64,000 bases of DNA. Origin: an uncultured Gammaproteobacteria bacterium (lineage in GTDB: Bacteria; Pseudomonadota; Gammaproteobacteria; Pseudomonadales; Pseudohongiellaceae). The stretch covers positions 220,322 to 284,321 of the forward strand of contig CAJWVZ010000001.1 of NCBI GenBank assembly GCA_913048385.1, in the 5' to 3' direction. The notes under the pieces were generated by a model. It had not been told where the DNA came from. It searched no databases and was given only the letters and a program-made list of their open reading frames with translations. This document shows, one piece after another, positions 16,910-26,286 of the stretch (positions are counted from its first letter, which is position 1; the number at the start of each line of letters is the position of its first letter). The position numbers and the translations under genes are program-made.

Positions 16910-17824
16910 ATGTACATACATGTTTTAGGCGCTGCAGCTGGCGGAGGGTTTCCTCAATGGAACTGTAACTGCCCAATGTGCTTTGGTGTAAGAAGCGGAA
17001 CAATAAATGCAAAACCTCGGACGCAATCCTCTATTGCTGTTAGTGGGAATGGCATCGATTGGGTTCTATTCAATACATCCCCAGACATTCTCACACAATT
17101 AGCCGCCTTTCCTAAGCTGCAGCCGGCGCGAGAGCTCAGAGACACTGCGATAAAGGCCATTTTGTTCATGGATTCGCAAATAGACCATACAACTGGTTTG
17201 CTTATGTTGCGTGAGGGCTGTCCTCATGAAGTTTACTGCAGTGATATGGTTTATGAGGATCTCACTTCTGGATTTCCGCTGTTTACAATGCTGGAGCATT
17301 GGAACGGTGGCATTAATCGCCATTCGATACCGCTTGATAACTCAGCTTTTACAATCCCTGGTGTTGACGGGGTTGCTTTCACTGCTATACCGGTAAAAGG
17401 TAAGGCCCCGCCGTACTCACCCCATCGTAATGACCCGCACATCGGCGACAACATAGGGATTCAGGTTACAGATACGATTACAAACAAGACGGTGTTTTAT
17501 GCGCCAGGCCTCGGAGATTTAACCGAAGAGACCAAAAGCTTAATGTCGTCCTCTGATTGTTTGCTGATCGATGGAACTTTTTGGGATGAAGATGAGATGA
17601 GTAGTGTTGGGCTGGGGGAGAAAAAGGCTGCGGACATGGGACATCTTCCACAGTCAGGAGCGAATGGCATGATTGAGGTCCTCAGAGGCATGGATCGTCC
17701 GCGAAAGGTTCTTATTCATATTAACAATACAAACCCCATTTTAGATGAGGATTCGGCAGAGCGTAAGATATTAACAGACCACGATATCGAGGTTGCATAC
17801 GATGGCCTGGATATACACTTATGA
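16910..17824 (+). CDS. pqqB: PQQ biosynthesis protein PqqB
   Basis: The 304-residue protein has the metallo-beta-lactamase fold of PqqB. Near the N-terminus is [14 protein letters not shown] with the zinc-binding cysteines C19, C21 and C24. Later come [15 protein letters not shown] and the terminal segment [15 protein letters not shown]. PqqB is thought to hydroxylate the tyrosine ring of the crosslinked precursor on the way to PQQ. Length and motif order are normal. It is separated from pqqD by 25 bases. The ribosome-binding sequence before its ATG is weak, which fits lower expression than pqqA. Confidence 0.95.
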   Translation: MYIHVLGAAAGGGFPQWNCNCPMCFGVRSGTINAKPRTQSSIAVSGNGIDWVLFNTSPDILTQLAAFPKLQPARELRDTAIKAILFMDSQIDHTTGLLMLREGCPHEVYCSDMVYEDLTSGFPLFTMLEHWNGGINRHSIPLDNSAFTIPGVDGVAFTAIPVKGKAPPYSPHRNDPHIGDNIGIQVTDTITNKTVFYAPGLGDLTEETKSLMSSSDCLLIDGTFWDEDEMSSVGLGEKKAADMGHLPQSGANGMIEVLRGMDRPRKVLIHINNTNPILDEDSAERKILTDHDIEVAYDGLDIHL

Positions 17825-17849
17825 GGGCAGTTAAAAAAGAGAATCGGAG

Positions 17850-18128
17850 ATGAGTGAAGAGCTTTCTGATAGGGAATTCTGTATTAATTCTAATTACAGG
17901 CTGCAGTATGAGGAAGCACAAGGATGTTATGTGCTCCTTTACCCGGAGGGGTTGGTTAAGCTGAGTGATACGGCGGTCGAGATACTTAGACGCTGTGAGG
18001 ACCCCATCTCTTGTGACGAGTTAATTAGGCGATTACAACAAGACTACCCTGATGCTGATACGTTAGAGGATGATGTCCGAGATTTTTGGACTCATGCGAT
18101 TAGTGAGGAATGGATAGTTGCCAATTGA
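17850..18128 (+). CDS. pqqD: PqqD peptide chaperone
   Basis: This 92-residue protein is PqqD, the RRE-domain chaperone that binds the PqqA peptide and presents it to the radical SAM enzyme PqqE. The recognisable parts are YRLQYEEAQGCYVLLYPEG and VKLSDTAVEILRRC, followed by the ISCDELIRRLQQDYPDA helix region. A CGGAG ribosome-binding sequence precedes its ATG. It directly precedes pqqE, consistent with the tight functional partnership; in many species pqqC comes between pqqB and pqqD, but here it does not. Confidence 0.95.
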   Translation: MSEELSDREFCINSNYRLQYEEAQGCYVLLYPEGLVKLSDTAVEILRRCEDPISCDELIRRLQQDYPDADTLEDDVRDFWTHAISEEWIVAN

Positions 18129-18140
18129 GGGGAAGTGTTT

Positions 18141-19292
18141 TTGAGTAGAGAAGTTGTGAATCCGCACATACCGATGTGGCTTCTTGCCGAGCTTACATAT
18201 GCGTGCCCGTTGCAATGCCCTTATTGTTCTAATCCGCTTCAACTTCCCGCGAGCCGCAAGCAAGAGCTGGGCACAGACGAGTGGTTGCGAGTTATGAGGG
18301 AGGCGAGAAAGTTGGGAGCTGTTCAGCTTGGTTTTTCCGGTGGTGAGCCGTTATTGCGAAAAGATTTGGTTGAACTCATGCAGGCTGCGAATGACTTGGG
18401 CTTTTACTGCAACCTTATAACTTCGGCTGTTGGGCTTAACGACGAAAAAATCGGTCAGTTTAAAAAAGCGGGAATTAAACATATTCAAATCAGTTTTCAA
18501 GGAAGCTCTAGAGATACGAATGCTTTATTTGGCGGCACAGACTCTTTTGAACACAAACTGGCGATGACTAGGGCAGTAATCAAGCAGGGTATTCCTCTTG
18601 GGTTAAATTTTGTATTGCACCGACACAACATTCACCAGGTTGCAGATTTTTTAACGCTCGCAGAAGAACTCGGTGCTGAATTTGTCGAATTAGCGAACAC
18701 TCAATATTACGCGTGGGCATTACATAATCGGGATCAGCTTCTGCCGAGTTCTGCTCAACTCGAGGAGGCAGAGGCGGCTACGAATCGGTTTAGAGCGCAG
18801 CACAAAGGTAAGATGAATGTTATTTTTGTGGCGCCGGATTATTATGAAAAAAGGCCGAAAAAGTGCAGCAATGGTTGGGGTACGACTTTCATCACGGTTA
18901 CACCCGACGGCTCAGTCCTGCCGTGTCAGAGTGCTAAGGTGATCGAGGGGTTAGAGTTTCCCAACGTAAGAGATGCCTCTCTAGACTATATTTGGAAACA
19001 GTCGGAATTGTTTAATCATTTCCGAGGCACGGACTGGATGCAGGAGCCTTGCTTGAGTTGTCCAGAAAAAGACTTGGACTTAGGTGGGTGTCGATGTCAG
19101 GCATATATGTTGACAGGAGATCGCTACGCTACTGATCCGATTTGCGAAAAATCATCAGATCGTCATTTGATAAGCGATGCTGTTGAGGCAGCTGAGCAGA
19201 GCGGTCAGTTTATTGATGAGCCCGTACCTTTGCTTTTCAGAAATACTAGAAATGCTAAAAATCTTTCAATGAACGAGAGTCAATCGGAATGA
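18141..19292 (+). CDS. pqqE: PqqA peptide cyclase PqqE (radical SAM)
   Basis: PqqE forms the carbon-carbon bond between Glu and Tyr of PqqA. The radical SAM cluster motif CPLQCPYC (C22, C26, C29) is followed by the SAM-binding [15 protein letters not shown] domain with [14 protein letters not shown] and a [17 protein letters not shown] cluster binds auxiliary Fe-S centres. A GTG at 18135 is possible. The TTG at 18141 is preferred because the GAGGGGAA sequence ending at 18134 is then properly spaced from the start. The end overlaps the pqqC ATG by four bases, so the two are coupled. Confidence 0.95.
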   Translation: MSREVVNPHIPMWLLAELTYACPLQCPYCSNPLQLPASRKQELGTDEWLRVMREARKLGAVQLGFSGGEPLLRKDLVELMQAANDLGFYCNLITSAVGLNDEKIGQFKKAGIKHIQISFQGSSRDTNALFGGTDSFEHKLAMTRAVIKQGIPLGLNFVLHRHNIHQVADFLTLAEELGAEFVELANTQYYAWALHNRDQLLPSSAQLEEAEAATNRFRAQHKGKMNVIFVAPDYYEKRPKKCSNGWGTTFITVTPDGSVLPCQSAKVIEGLEFPNVRDASLDYIWKQSELFNHFRGTDWMQEPCLSCPEKDLDLGGCRCQAYMLTGDRYATDPICEKSSDRHLISDAVEAAEQSGQFIDEPVPLLFRNTRNAKNLSMNESQSE

Positions 19293-20011
19293 ACGCGCCT
19301 TGGACTAAAATTGAGTTTGAACGAAAACTGCGTGATAAAGGTCGTCTGTACCACATCCATCATCCTTTTCATGTGGCGATGAATTCAGGAGAAAGCTCGC
19401 CCGAGCAAATTAGAGGCTGGGTAGCTAATCGGTTTTATTATCAGACTACGATCCCGGTAAAAGATGCAGCAATCCTAGCTAATTGTAAGGAACGGTCGGT
19501 GCGCAGGGAGTGGGTACAAAGAGTTCTTGATCACGACGGCTATGATGAAGAAGAGGGTGGTATAGAAGCATGGCTGCGCTTGGCCGAAGCGGTCGGGCTC
19601 ACTAGAGAAGAAGTTTTGTCTGAAGAGCATGTTTTGCCCGGGGTAAGATTTGCATGTGACGCTTATATCAATTTTGCTCGTCAAGCGAGCTGGCAGGAGG
19701 CGGCTTGTTCAAGCCTTACTGAATTGTTTGCACCCGAAATACATAAAAAAAGACTTCAAAGCTGGCCCGAGCATTATCCGTGGATTGATGAGGAGGGTTA
19801 CAATTATTTCAGGAAAAGGTTGTCAGAGGCGCGCCGAGACGTTCGGCATGGTTTAAATATTACTCTTGATTTTTTTGATTCGCGGGATCTTCAAGATCGA
19901 GCCTTAAACATATTGCAGTTCAAGCTTGATATTTTGTGGTCTATGTTGGATGCGATGCAGATGGCGTATGATTTTAAAAAACCACCTTTTCACAGTTGTC
20001 CTGAGTCTTAG
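19289..20011 (+). CDS. pqqC: Pyrroloquinoline-quinone synthase PqqC
   Basis: The 240-residue all-helical oxidase completes PQQ by ring closure and an eight-electron oxidation without metal or cofactor. Conserved segments include [30 protein letters not shown] and [12 protein letters not shown], matching PqqC over its whole length. It ends the operon in the uncommon order pqqA-B-D-E-C. No PqqF-type protease is nearby, so proteolytic release of the linked amino acids must be supplied from elsewhere. A quinoprotein dehydrogenase at 47428-49473 is a likely user of the cofactor. Confidence 0.95.
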   Translation: MNAPWTKIEFERKLRDKGRLYHIHHPFHVAMNSGESSPEQIRGWVANRFYYQTTIPVKDAAILANCKERSVRREWVQRVLDHDGYDEEEGGIEAWLRLAEAVGLTREEVLSEEHVLPGVRFACDAYINFARQASWQEAACSSLTELFAPEIHKKRLQSWPEHYPWIDEEGYNYFRKRLSEARRDVRHGLNITLDFFDSRDLQDRALNILQFKLDILWSMLDAMQMAYDFKKPPFHSCPES

Positions 20012-20104
20012 CCGAACCATTGTCCAACGTATTAAAGTATGCGGGTTTTCTTTTGAGAGCCCAAATGTTTGTATGCGCTTGATTGTTGCTAAATAACAAA
20101 AAGA

Positions 20105-20117
20105 TGGTACCAGTGGG
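20105..20117 (+). repeat. 13-bp copy of the tRNA-Leu 3' end (candidate distal att site)
   Basis: TGGTACCAGTGGG here is identical to the last 13 bases of the tRNA-Leu(CAA) gene at 23805-23817, in the same orientation. The two copies start exactly 3700 bp apart. The position, downstream of the tRNA 3' end, is where the far attachment site of a tRNA-targeted element would lie. Confidence 0.6.
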
Positions 20118-20284
20118 TGCTACATAACAGGTTTTATAATCAAAAACTTATATTTATATTGGTCTAATACCCACCAAAACATCTCTTCTAACGACCTATT
20201 GACTCCTCATAAAGAATCGGACGTTATTAGACTAATCAAAGATAGGCATAAAGGATCTGAAACACCTAAAAAATGAGGCCATCA

Positions 20285-21025
20285 ATGAAAATATTAATTG
20301 TCGGTGCTACTGGAAATAGCGGGCAAAGACTTGCGAAAGCCGCACTTGAACGTAACCACGAAGTAACCGTATTTGTCCGGAATCTTCAAAAATTAGAAAT
20401 GATGCGAAGTTCTTGGACTCATAGTGAGAACCTGAAAATCGTTACAGGAACTGCAGAAGAAAAAGAGAAACTTGAAAATGCAATGGTCGGCAAAGATGCT
20501 GTGATCAACGCTGCGGGAACAGCGGGGGACAGCAATTTTTCTGACTTAGTTAAATCTATAACGGATAGCACGCATAAAGTTCTTGGAGACGGAGCAAGGT
20601 TTTGGTTTTTTGGTGGTGCAGCAGCGCTCGATGTGCCCGGAACCGATATTCGTGCTGCGGAACTACCAATAATCCGTTCAAAGTTTAAATGCCACCTCGA
20701 TAATTTCTCATATGTGAGCAAGACGAAACTTGACTGGTCAATGCTCTGCCCCGGGCCGATGAATCCAGCCAAAAACGGAGTTGCTCGAGCGGAAGGCTTG
20801 CGTATTACCAGCGAGATTTGGCCGGTAGAACCGCCTAAAAAAACGATGTTGCCCCAAACGCTGAGGATATTTTCCACAATCAAAAAACGTATGCCCGAGA
20901 TGATTATAAGTTATGAGGACGCAGCGAAAGTAATTTTAGATAACTTGGATCGGGACGGTCTATTTTGTTGCAAGCGTGTTGGTGTCGCGCTACCTTTTGG
21001 GGAAACGGACACAAAAAAATACTGA
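20285..21025 (+). CDS. NAD(P)-binding NmrA/SDR-like oxidoreductase
   Basis: From the ATG at 20285 the protein (246 residues) begins with the dinucleotide-binding motif VGATGNSGQRLAKAA and continues with VTVFVRN, typical of atypical short-chain dehydrogenases of the NmrA/NAD(P)H-binding group. There is no clear YxxxK active site; the segment WSMLCPGPM corresponds to the region after the usual catalytic Tyr. An ATG at 20273 would add four residues. It is the first gene inside the segment bounded by the tRNA-Leu repeats and is followed closely by a DUF1330 gene, so they may form a small operon. Its substrate is unknown. Confidence 0.75.
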   Translation: MKILIVGATGNSGQRLAKAALERNHEVTVFVRNLQKLEMMRSSWTHSENLKIVTGTAEEKEKLENAMVGKDAVINAAGTAGDSNFSDLVKSITDSTHKVLGDGARFWFFGGAAALDVPGTDIRAAELPIIRSKFKCHLDNFSYVSKTKLDWSMLCPGPMNPAKNGVARAEGLRITSEIWPVEPPKKTMLPQTLRIFSTIKKRMPEMIISYEDAAKVILDNLDRDGLFCCKRVGVALPFGETDTKKY

Positions 21026-21075
21026 GTCAATAGATAAGACTAATGCAGCGAGTCGATAAAAATAAGGAGATAAAA

Positions 21076-21390
21076 ATGTCTGAAGTAGCAGTTTTTATGT
21101 TAGTAAATCTCGTGGTTGATAATGAGAGTGAATACCGTAAATATGAGAAGGGGTTCTTTCCTATATTGAAAAAATTTGGTGGTGAACTAGTTACATTCGA
21201 TGATAGCCACGAAAACTTTGAAGGTGAATCTCCGCTCGAAGGTCGAGTTATTATCTTTAAGTTTCCTTCAGAAGAATTAGCCAGGCAGTGGTACAACGAC
21301 GAAGCTTATCAAGCATTATCGGAGTTTCGCCGCGCGGGCACTACCTTAAAGAATCTTACTATGGTGCATGGTTTGCCACCTAGGCCTTAG
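21076..21390 (+). CDS. DUF1330 domain protein
   Basis: Starting at the ATG at 21076, preceded by AAGGAGATA, this 104-residue protein has the DUF1330 pattern: VAVFMLVNLVV, EYRKYEKGFFPILKKFGGE, then GRVIIFKFPSEELARQWYND. These are ferredoxin-like dimeric barrel proteins of mostly unknown role. It is 50 bases after the NAD(P)-binding gene on the same strand. It is the second DUF1330 protein in the window, the other being at 11685-11987; they are only distantly alike. Confidence 0.75.
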   Translation: MSEVAVFMLVNLVVDNESEYRKYEKGFFPILKKFGGELVTFDDSHENFEGESPLEGRVIIFKFPSEELARQWYNDEAYQALSEFRRAGTTLKNLTMVHGLPPRP

Positions 21391-21664
21391 AGCTCAGAGT
21401 CGTGTATTTAAAACATTTCCTTTTTCAACTTTTTGACGACAACCAAAACTATTTTAACCCCACTTGTTGTAAAGCAAACGGCTCTCATCCTGTTAGATTA
21501 ATTGGGAGGCTCATCGAGGTCATGAATCTAAAATTGGAGGGTAGATCAGTTGGATACGTGGAAGAAGAATGGGCATACAAGCTGGTTTGGATGTGTTGTC
21601 AACCAGTTTAGACATTTGATTTGCTAGTAGTGAGTCAGCATAGAAGTTAGAGAGAGGTTGAGAT

Positions 21665-23698
21665 ATGTATCGATGGGCAACGCTATTACTAATTCTGATC
21701 AGTATTTGTTCTGCTAATGCCGCACCAAGTGCGCCAACGTTATCTGTTGAAAGAATTGGAACCACGTTAACTATCAGCTGGAGTGCTGTGCTTGGAGCAG
21801 ACAGCTATCGTCTGTACTATGCCCCTGCGCCCTATATGGGGCCTGAGACCGTCGGGTTTATTGATCTCGGTACGTCTAATTCAGTTTCAGCAAATCTTCT
21901 TGAAGGGTTGGCATTTTATGTTGCAGTTTCAGCAATAGGAGGTGGCGAAGAGGGTAGCTATTCGAATGTAGAAGAGTTTTCGATTACATTGGCAAGTGAC
22001 AAAGGTAAGAGCTGCGAACAATTGGGCGAAGTCTTTGTTGATGGGGATAATGACGGAGTCTGTGATGCCATAGATCCCGCGCCGACAATAAAGCGAATAG
22101 ACCTTCTCGGGTACGAGTCAACACCAGCGTATGGGAATGAGCAGTTCGTTAGCAGCCGAAGTAACACACTTATAAATGCCAGTATCGTTGAGTCGTACTC
22201 AGTGCTTAAACACAGCGGATATATCTACCCTGACTCAGCGGGTGGGGATCCTGTAATTTATCCTGGCACTTATTATACCAACGATATGCACTACTGCCGA
22301 GTTGGAAATTTCAATGGTGATGAGCATGAGGATTTGTTAGTCAATTCACAATCTTTCTTTAATACAACCAATGCCAAGGAACCATACGATATCACTAACC
22401 CAGAAAGGCTGCCTAGAGCACATATTCTGTTGAATGATGGTAATGGATCATACTCATCTGCACGAAACTTGTTTCAAAGTGAGGAGTATTTTCGGATCTC
22501 GAGTAGCGGACCTGCTCAAGCTGTAGATCTTAACAATGACGGCATAGATGACATCCTGACTCAGAATGGGGGCAATGGTATTAAGCGCGAACCGGATCAT
22601 GGCATTGGTCTTTTTATGAGTCAGCCTGATGGATCTTTTATTGATGCGACCTCAAGAATACACCTGCCAACAAGGAATATTCAGAGAGATGGTTATTCTG
22701 AAGACGTACTGCAGATAATTACCGAGTCTTTTGTCGCGCTGGACGTTGATGGTGATGGCTGGAAAGATCTAATGTTTGTATCAGCCCACCTAGGGCAGGA
22801 TGGTGAGCGGGCTCCATTGATTCTATTTAATGACAAAGGGCAAAGATTCGTTGAGGTGAAAGATTGGCCTCCGCTCATAGAGCAATCCAATTTCCGGAAT
22901 GATACTGCGATAATTCGTCATGTTGAAGTTGTTGATTTTGACTTGGATGGGGATGAGGATGTGGTGGCTCTCTGCTATCGAGAGTGTTTCTACGGCAATC
23001 CTGAGATAGGCAACGGCTTCGTATTAGTTAATGATAATGGCTCTTTTTCCAATGATGAACTTATTTATTTTCCATCGGGACTAAAAGGCGGCAACACTAA
23101 GAATGATCATATGGATGTTGCTGACATTAATGGAGATTCTTATCCAGACATAGTAACGGTAAGCGGAGAAAGTGATCCCTACTATGTGGATCGTGATATT
23201 CAAGTGCTCATTAGTGTTCAAGGTAAATCGCTGATGGACCAAACAGATTCACGAATAGCTAATTTACGAACTGCCGATACGGGGCATGCTGAGGGATTTA
23301 TCTATCTTAGAGATTATGACCTAGACGGTGATATGGATATTATCGACTTTCAGGTAAATGTAAGTAACGGCGTGGTATCTCACTCTGCGGGTCTAGGTAA
23401 TTCGTTTCCTTACGGTAGAAACGGTTTAGCTATATTTCTTAATGATGGAAATGGCCACTTCAGCTATATTGAAGAAAATTTAATGGATAACATCGAGGTA
23501 GCGCACGGAGGAGAAGCTGGAACTGCCGGACTCATAAACAGAGTTCTGGCGGGACCATTTAGAGCTTGTCCCATATTTTTTAACCGGCAATTTGGCTATG
23601 GCTTTCTATACCATCATTACTGGAAGGTGAGAGATCCAGTAAGCTGCCCTAATGGTGATTGCGCTGTAATGAATCTTTCCACGGTCAGGAAAAATTAA
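21665..23698 (+). CDS. Secreted FG-GAP/VCBS-repeat protein with N-terminal fibronectin-like domain
   Basis: The 677-residue protein has a signal peptide (cleavage likely after SANA, near residue 20). A fibronectin type III-like domain (SVERIGTTLTISW to about residue 105) and an acidic DGDNDGVCDA linker follow. Next come at least six FG-GAP/VCBS propeller blades, marked by calcium-binding loops such as NGDEHEDL, DLNNDGIDDIL, DVDGDGWKDLM, DFDLDGDEDVV, DINGDSYPDIV and DYDLDGDMDII. Such propellers bind ligands or other proteins at the cell surface. The C-terminus has paired cysteines (CPIFF, CPNGDC) and no obvious sorting signal. It is the main cargo of the segment between the tRNA-Leu repeats. 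Confidence 0.8.
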   Translation: MYRWATLLLILISICSANAAPSAPTLSVERIGTTLTISWSAVLGADSYRLYYAPAPYMGPETVGFIDLGTSNSVSANLLEGLAFYVAVSAIGGGEEGSYSNVEEFSITLASDKGKSCEQLGEVFVDGDNDGVCDAIDPAPTIKRIDLLGYESTPAYGNEQFVSSRSNTLINASIVESYSVLKHSGYIYPDSAGGDPVIYPGTYYTNDMHYCRVGNFNGDEHEDLLVNSQSFFNTTNAKEPYDITNPERLPRAHILLNDGNGSYSSARNLFQSEEYFRISSSGPAQAVDLNNDGIDDILTQNGGNGIKREPDHGIGLFMSQPDGSFIDATSRIHLPTRNIQRDGYSEDVLQIITESFVALDVDGDGWKDLMFVSAHLGQDGERAPLILFNDKGQRFVEVKDWPPLIEQSNFRNDTAIIRHVEVVDFDLDGDEDVVALCYRECFYGNPEIGNGFVLVNDNGSFSNDELIYFPSGLKGGNTKNDHMDVADINGDSYPDIVTVSGESDPYYVDRDIQVLISVQGKSLMDQTDSRIANLRTADTGHAEGFIYLRDYDLDGDMDIIDFQVNVSNGVVSHSAGLGNSFPYGRNGLAIFLNDGNGHFSYIEENLMDNIEVAHGGEAGTAGLINRVLAGPFRACPIFFNRQFGYGFLYHHYWKVRDPVSCPNGDCAVMNLSTVRKN

Positions 23699-23804
23699 TA
23701 ATAGAAGAATCGTTAGTGCTCATTAGATTATCGGACGAAATGAGCCAATTATTGGATATTTCGGTTTATTATCTCTTTCGATGTCGTCAAAAGTTATAAG
23801 AGAA

Positions 23805-23817
23805 TGGTACCAGTGGG
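23805..23817 (+). repeat. tRNA-proximal copy of the 13-bp repeat
   Basis: TGGTACCAGTGGG is the complement of the tRNA-Leu acceptor-stem 3' strand plus CCA. It is identical to 20105-20117 and would be the attachment site still attached to the functional tRNA. Confidence 0.6.
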
Positions 23818-23891
23818 CGGACTTGAACCGCCACTCCCGCAAAGGAACCGGATTTTGAATCCGGCGTGTCTACCAATTTCACCACACTGGC
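23805..23891 (-). tRNA. tRNA-Leu (anticodon CAA)
   Basis: The 87-base gene on the minus strand folds as a class II tRNA. The acceptor stem is GCCAGTG with CACTGGT, the D-arm contains GGTAGAC, and the anticodon stem CCGGA/TCCGG encloses the loop TTCAAAA (anticodon CAA, reading UUG). It has a long variable arm and the T arm GGCGGTTCAAGTCCGCC, and CCA is encoded. It lies between the FG-GAP gene and queA. The last 13 bases are repeated 3.7 kb away at 20105. Confidence 0.95.
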
Positions 23892-24027
23892 TCTATAAGG
23901 GTCGAGAAGTATATCACTTACGAGCTTTGAGGCAATCCACCCTTTTCTTGATTACAGAGTAGCTAGTGATTTTAGATTTTAAAAACTTATTTTTCAGATG
24001 GGAAGTGTCGAGGTTTCAATTTTTACT

Positions 24028-25077
24028 ATGGATTTGAGCGAATTTTCTTATTATTTACCCGATGAATTGATTGCTCATTATCCTGCGAGGGAACGTCGCG
24101 CAAGCCGTTTGTTCTGTCTTAATACGCTTGAAGATAAAAATAACCACAAGTTCTTTCACGAAATTTTGGATTTAGTGAGACCTAATGATCTTTTTATTTT
24201 TAATGATACTCGGGTTATACCGGGTCGGCTTTTTGCTTTTAAAGCGTCTGGTGGCCGCGTGGAGGTTTTGATCGAGAGAGTTAGTCAGGATAATGCTGTA
24301 ATCGTTCAGCTTCGAGCTAATAAACCCGTAAAAGTAGGTTCAAATTTGTTTTTTCGCAGGGCAGGGGTTGTGGGCGGAGCAGTGATGGGTGAGGCAGAGG
24401 TTATCGAACGTGATGGACAGTTTTATACAATTGAGTTTAGCTCGGAATCAGCCCTAGATGCACTAATAAAATCGGAAGGTCACATTCCACTGCCTCCCTA
24501 CATAAAGAGACCTGCAGAAGAGATTGATGCGGAGCGTTACCAGACTATTTATGCAAGGAACGAGGGGGCGGTTGCAGCACCGACCGCTGGGCTCCATTTT
24601 GATCAACCATTGCTCGAGGCGCTTCAAGAGAAAGGTGTTGATCTTGGTTTTCTAACATTGCATGTAGGGGCGGGCACTTTTATGCCCGTAAGAGCGACAA
24701 AAATAACTGAGCACCAAATGCATCATGAGTTTTTCGATGTGAGTAGTGAAATTTGTGAGAAAGTGGCGACGTGTAAAGCTAAAGGTGGTCGTGTAATTGC
24801 GGTCGGCACAACTTCCGTCCGAAGTTTGGAGGCGGCGTCCCAAACAGGGCTGTTGGTTCCCACTAAAGGGGAGACTAATATTTTCATTTACCCAGGCTAT
24901 GAGTTCAAGACAGTGGATGCGATGATTACAAATTTTCATCTCTCCGAGTCGACTCTCTTAATGCTTGTTAGCGCCTTTGTTGGGCGAGATAGAATTATGA
25001 GGGCTTATTCTGAAGCCATTGCAGAAAAATATCGATTCTTTAGCTACGGTGATTCAATGTTCCTGTATCGTGGTTGA
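24028..25077 (+). CDS. queA: S-adenosylmethionine:tRNA ribosyltransferase-isomerase
   Basis: QueA adds an epoxycyclopentandiol group from SAM to preQ1 at tRNA position 34 in queuosine synthesis. The 349-residue product carries LSEFSYYLPDELIAHYP at its N-terminus, then IFNDTRVIPGRL and APTAGLHFD. Later it has LHVGAGTFMPV and MITNFHLSESTLLMLVSAF, all conserved in QueA. The ATG at 24028 fits the family start; an in-frame ATG at 23998 would add ten unconserved residues. The usual partner tgt does not follow; mdh does. A queuosine-precursor transporter gene is at 62446-63198. Confidence 0.95.
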   Translation: MDLSEFSYYLPDELIAHYPARERRASRLFCLNTLEDKNNHKFFHEILDLVRPNDLFIFNDTRVIPGRLFAFKASGGRVEVLIERVSQDNAVIVQLRANKPVKVGSNLFFRRAGVVGGAVMGEAEVIERDGQFYTIEFSSESALDALIKSEGHIPLPPYIKRPAEEIDAERYQTIYARNEGAVAAPTAGLHFDQPLLEALQEKGVDLGFLTLHVGAGTFMPVRATKITEHQMHHEFFDVSSEICEKVATCKAKGGRVIAVGTTSVRSLEAASQTGLLVPTKGETNIFIYPGYEFKTVDAMITNFHLSESTLLMLVSAFVGRDRIMRAYSEAIAEKYRFFSYGDSMFLYRG

Positions 25078-25224
25078 GACCTTCTGATATACTGCTGCCG
25101 CGTAAAAACTTGAGATGTCTCTTTTTCGAGATTTGAGTTAGACGCTCATTAGCGAAATTAGAGCTCTATTGACAATGTTAAAGCATACAAACCTTATTAC
25201 TAATCAGATTCAAAGGATTTAAAA

Positions 25225-26202
25225 ATGAAATCACCTGTACGTGTTGCTATTACCGGTGCTGCTGGCCAAATCAGTTACTCGCTTCTTTTCCGCATCGCTT
25301 CTGGAGAAATGCTTGGGAAAGACCAGCCTGTTATTTTGCAACTCTTGGAAATCACGCCGGCGCTTGACGCGCTTGCCGGAACAGCCATGGAAGTAGAAGA
25401 CTGCGCGTTTCCTTTGGTGAACGAAATCATACAAACTGATGACCCAGATGTTGCTTTCAAAGATGCTGATTATTGTTTACTTGTTGGTGCTCGCCCGAGG
25501 GGGCCTGGCATGGAGCGTAAGGACTTACTTGAGGCAAACGCCGCTATTTTTTCTGTCCAAGGTAAGGCAATAAATGACAACGCGAATAAAGATGTCAAAG
25601 TTTTAGTTGTTGGAAATCCTGCGAATACAAATGCCCTTATTGCCTATAGGAATGCTCCTGACCTCGAGCCGGGGCAATTTACGGCAATGACTCGTTTGGA
25701 TCACAATAGGGCAATTGCGCAACTTTCCGCTAAAACTGGTTCGCACAGCACTGAAGTGGATGGTCTCATTATTTGGGGTAATCACTCCGCGACTCAATAT
25801 CCAGATATTTCCCATGCGGCAGTAGCAGGTGAGGCTGCCGGGTCCCTTGTTGACGATGCGTGGATAAAAGAAGATTTTATACCTACTGTACAGCAGCGCG
25901 GCGCGGCTATTATAAAGGCACGGGGTCTTTCAAGTGCAGCTTCGGCGGCGAATGCAGCGATTGAGCATATGCGAGACTGGGCGCTCGGTTCAGATGGGAA
26001 CATTGTAAGCATGGGCATTCATAGTGACGGCAGCTACGGTGTTGCAGAGGGCTTGATCTACTCTTTCCCAGTGATTTGCTCCGGCGGGAAGTATGTGATC
26101 GTGCAAGATCTTGAAATCAATTCCTTTAGCCAAAAGTTAATGGATCAAACAGAGGCTGAGCTGAGCGAAGAACGAGACGCTGTTGCTAACTTGCTTCCCT
26201 AA
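25225..26202 (+). CDS. mdh: Malate dehydrogenase
   Basis: The 325-residue NAD-dependent enzyme interconverts malate and oxaloacetate in the TCA cycle. It has the Rossmann motif [17 protein letters not shown], the substrate-loop arginines in [21 protein letters not shown] and the catalytic His in [11 protein letters not shown]. The type is the longer cytosolic/Burkholderia-like form rather than the 312-residue E. coli form. An AAGGATTT sequence lies before the ATG. It stands alone between queA and a convergent Lrp-type gene. Confidence 0.95.
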   Translation: MKSPVRVAITGAAGQISYSLLFRIASGEMLGKDQPVILQLLEITPALDALAGTAMEVEDCAFPLVNEIIQTDDPDVAFKDADYCLLVGARPRGPGMERKDLLEANAAIFSVQGKAINDNANKDVKVLVVGNPANTNALIAYRNAPDLEPGQFTAMTRLDHNRAIAQLSAKTGSHSTEVDGLIIWGNHSATQYPDISHAAVAGEAAGSLVDDAWIKEDFIPTVQQRGAAIIKARGLSSAASAANAAIEHMRDWALGSDGNIVSMGIHSDGSYGVAEGLIYSFPVICSGGKYVIVQDLEINSFSQKLMDQTEAELSEERDAVANLLP

Positions 26203-26220
26203 AAGGCGCAAAGTCCTAGC

Positions 26221-26254
26221 CGGCAGGTTCCTGTAAAAGCAGTCGAGCCTGCCG
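26221..26254. terminator. Hairpin between mdh and the Lrp-type gene, possible terminator
   Basis: CGGCAGG and CCTGCCG pair, with three more pairs (one G-T) inside. The hairpin lies in the 84-base gap between convergent genes, the right place for a shared terminator. There is no long T-run on either strand, so the assignment is weak. Confidence 0.35.
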
Positions 26255-26286
26255 CTGTTCAAAAGATTCCTTGTTATTCTGCGGAT

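Noticed and set aside
20150..20240. Inverted sequence pair TTGGTCTAAT/ATTAGACTAA near the distal tRNA repeat as a transposon end
   Set aside because: The arms match imperfectly, have no target duplication and no transposase is near.
21402..21611. 69-codon open frame between the DUF1330 and FG-GAP genes
   Set aside because: No ribosome-binding sequence, no recognisable motif and no conserved features; likely chance reading of a spacer.
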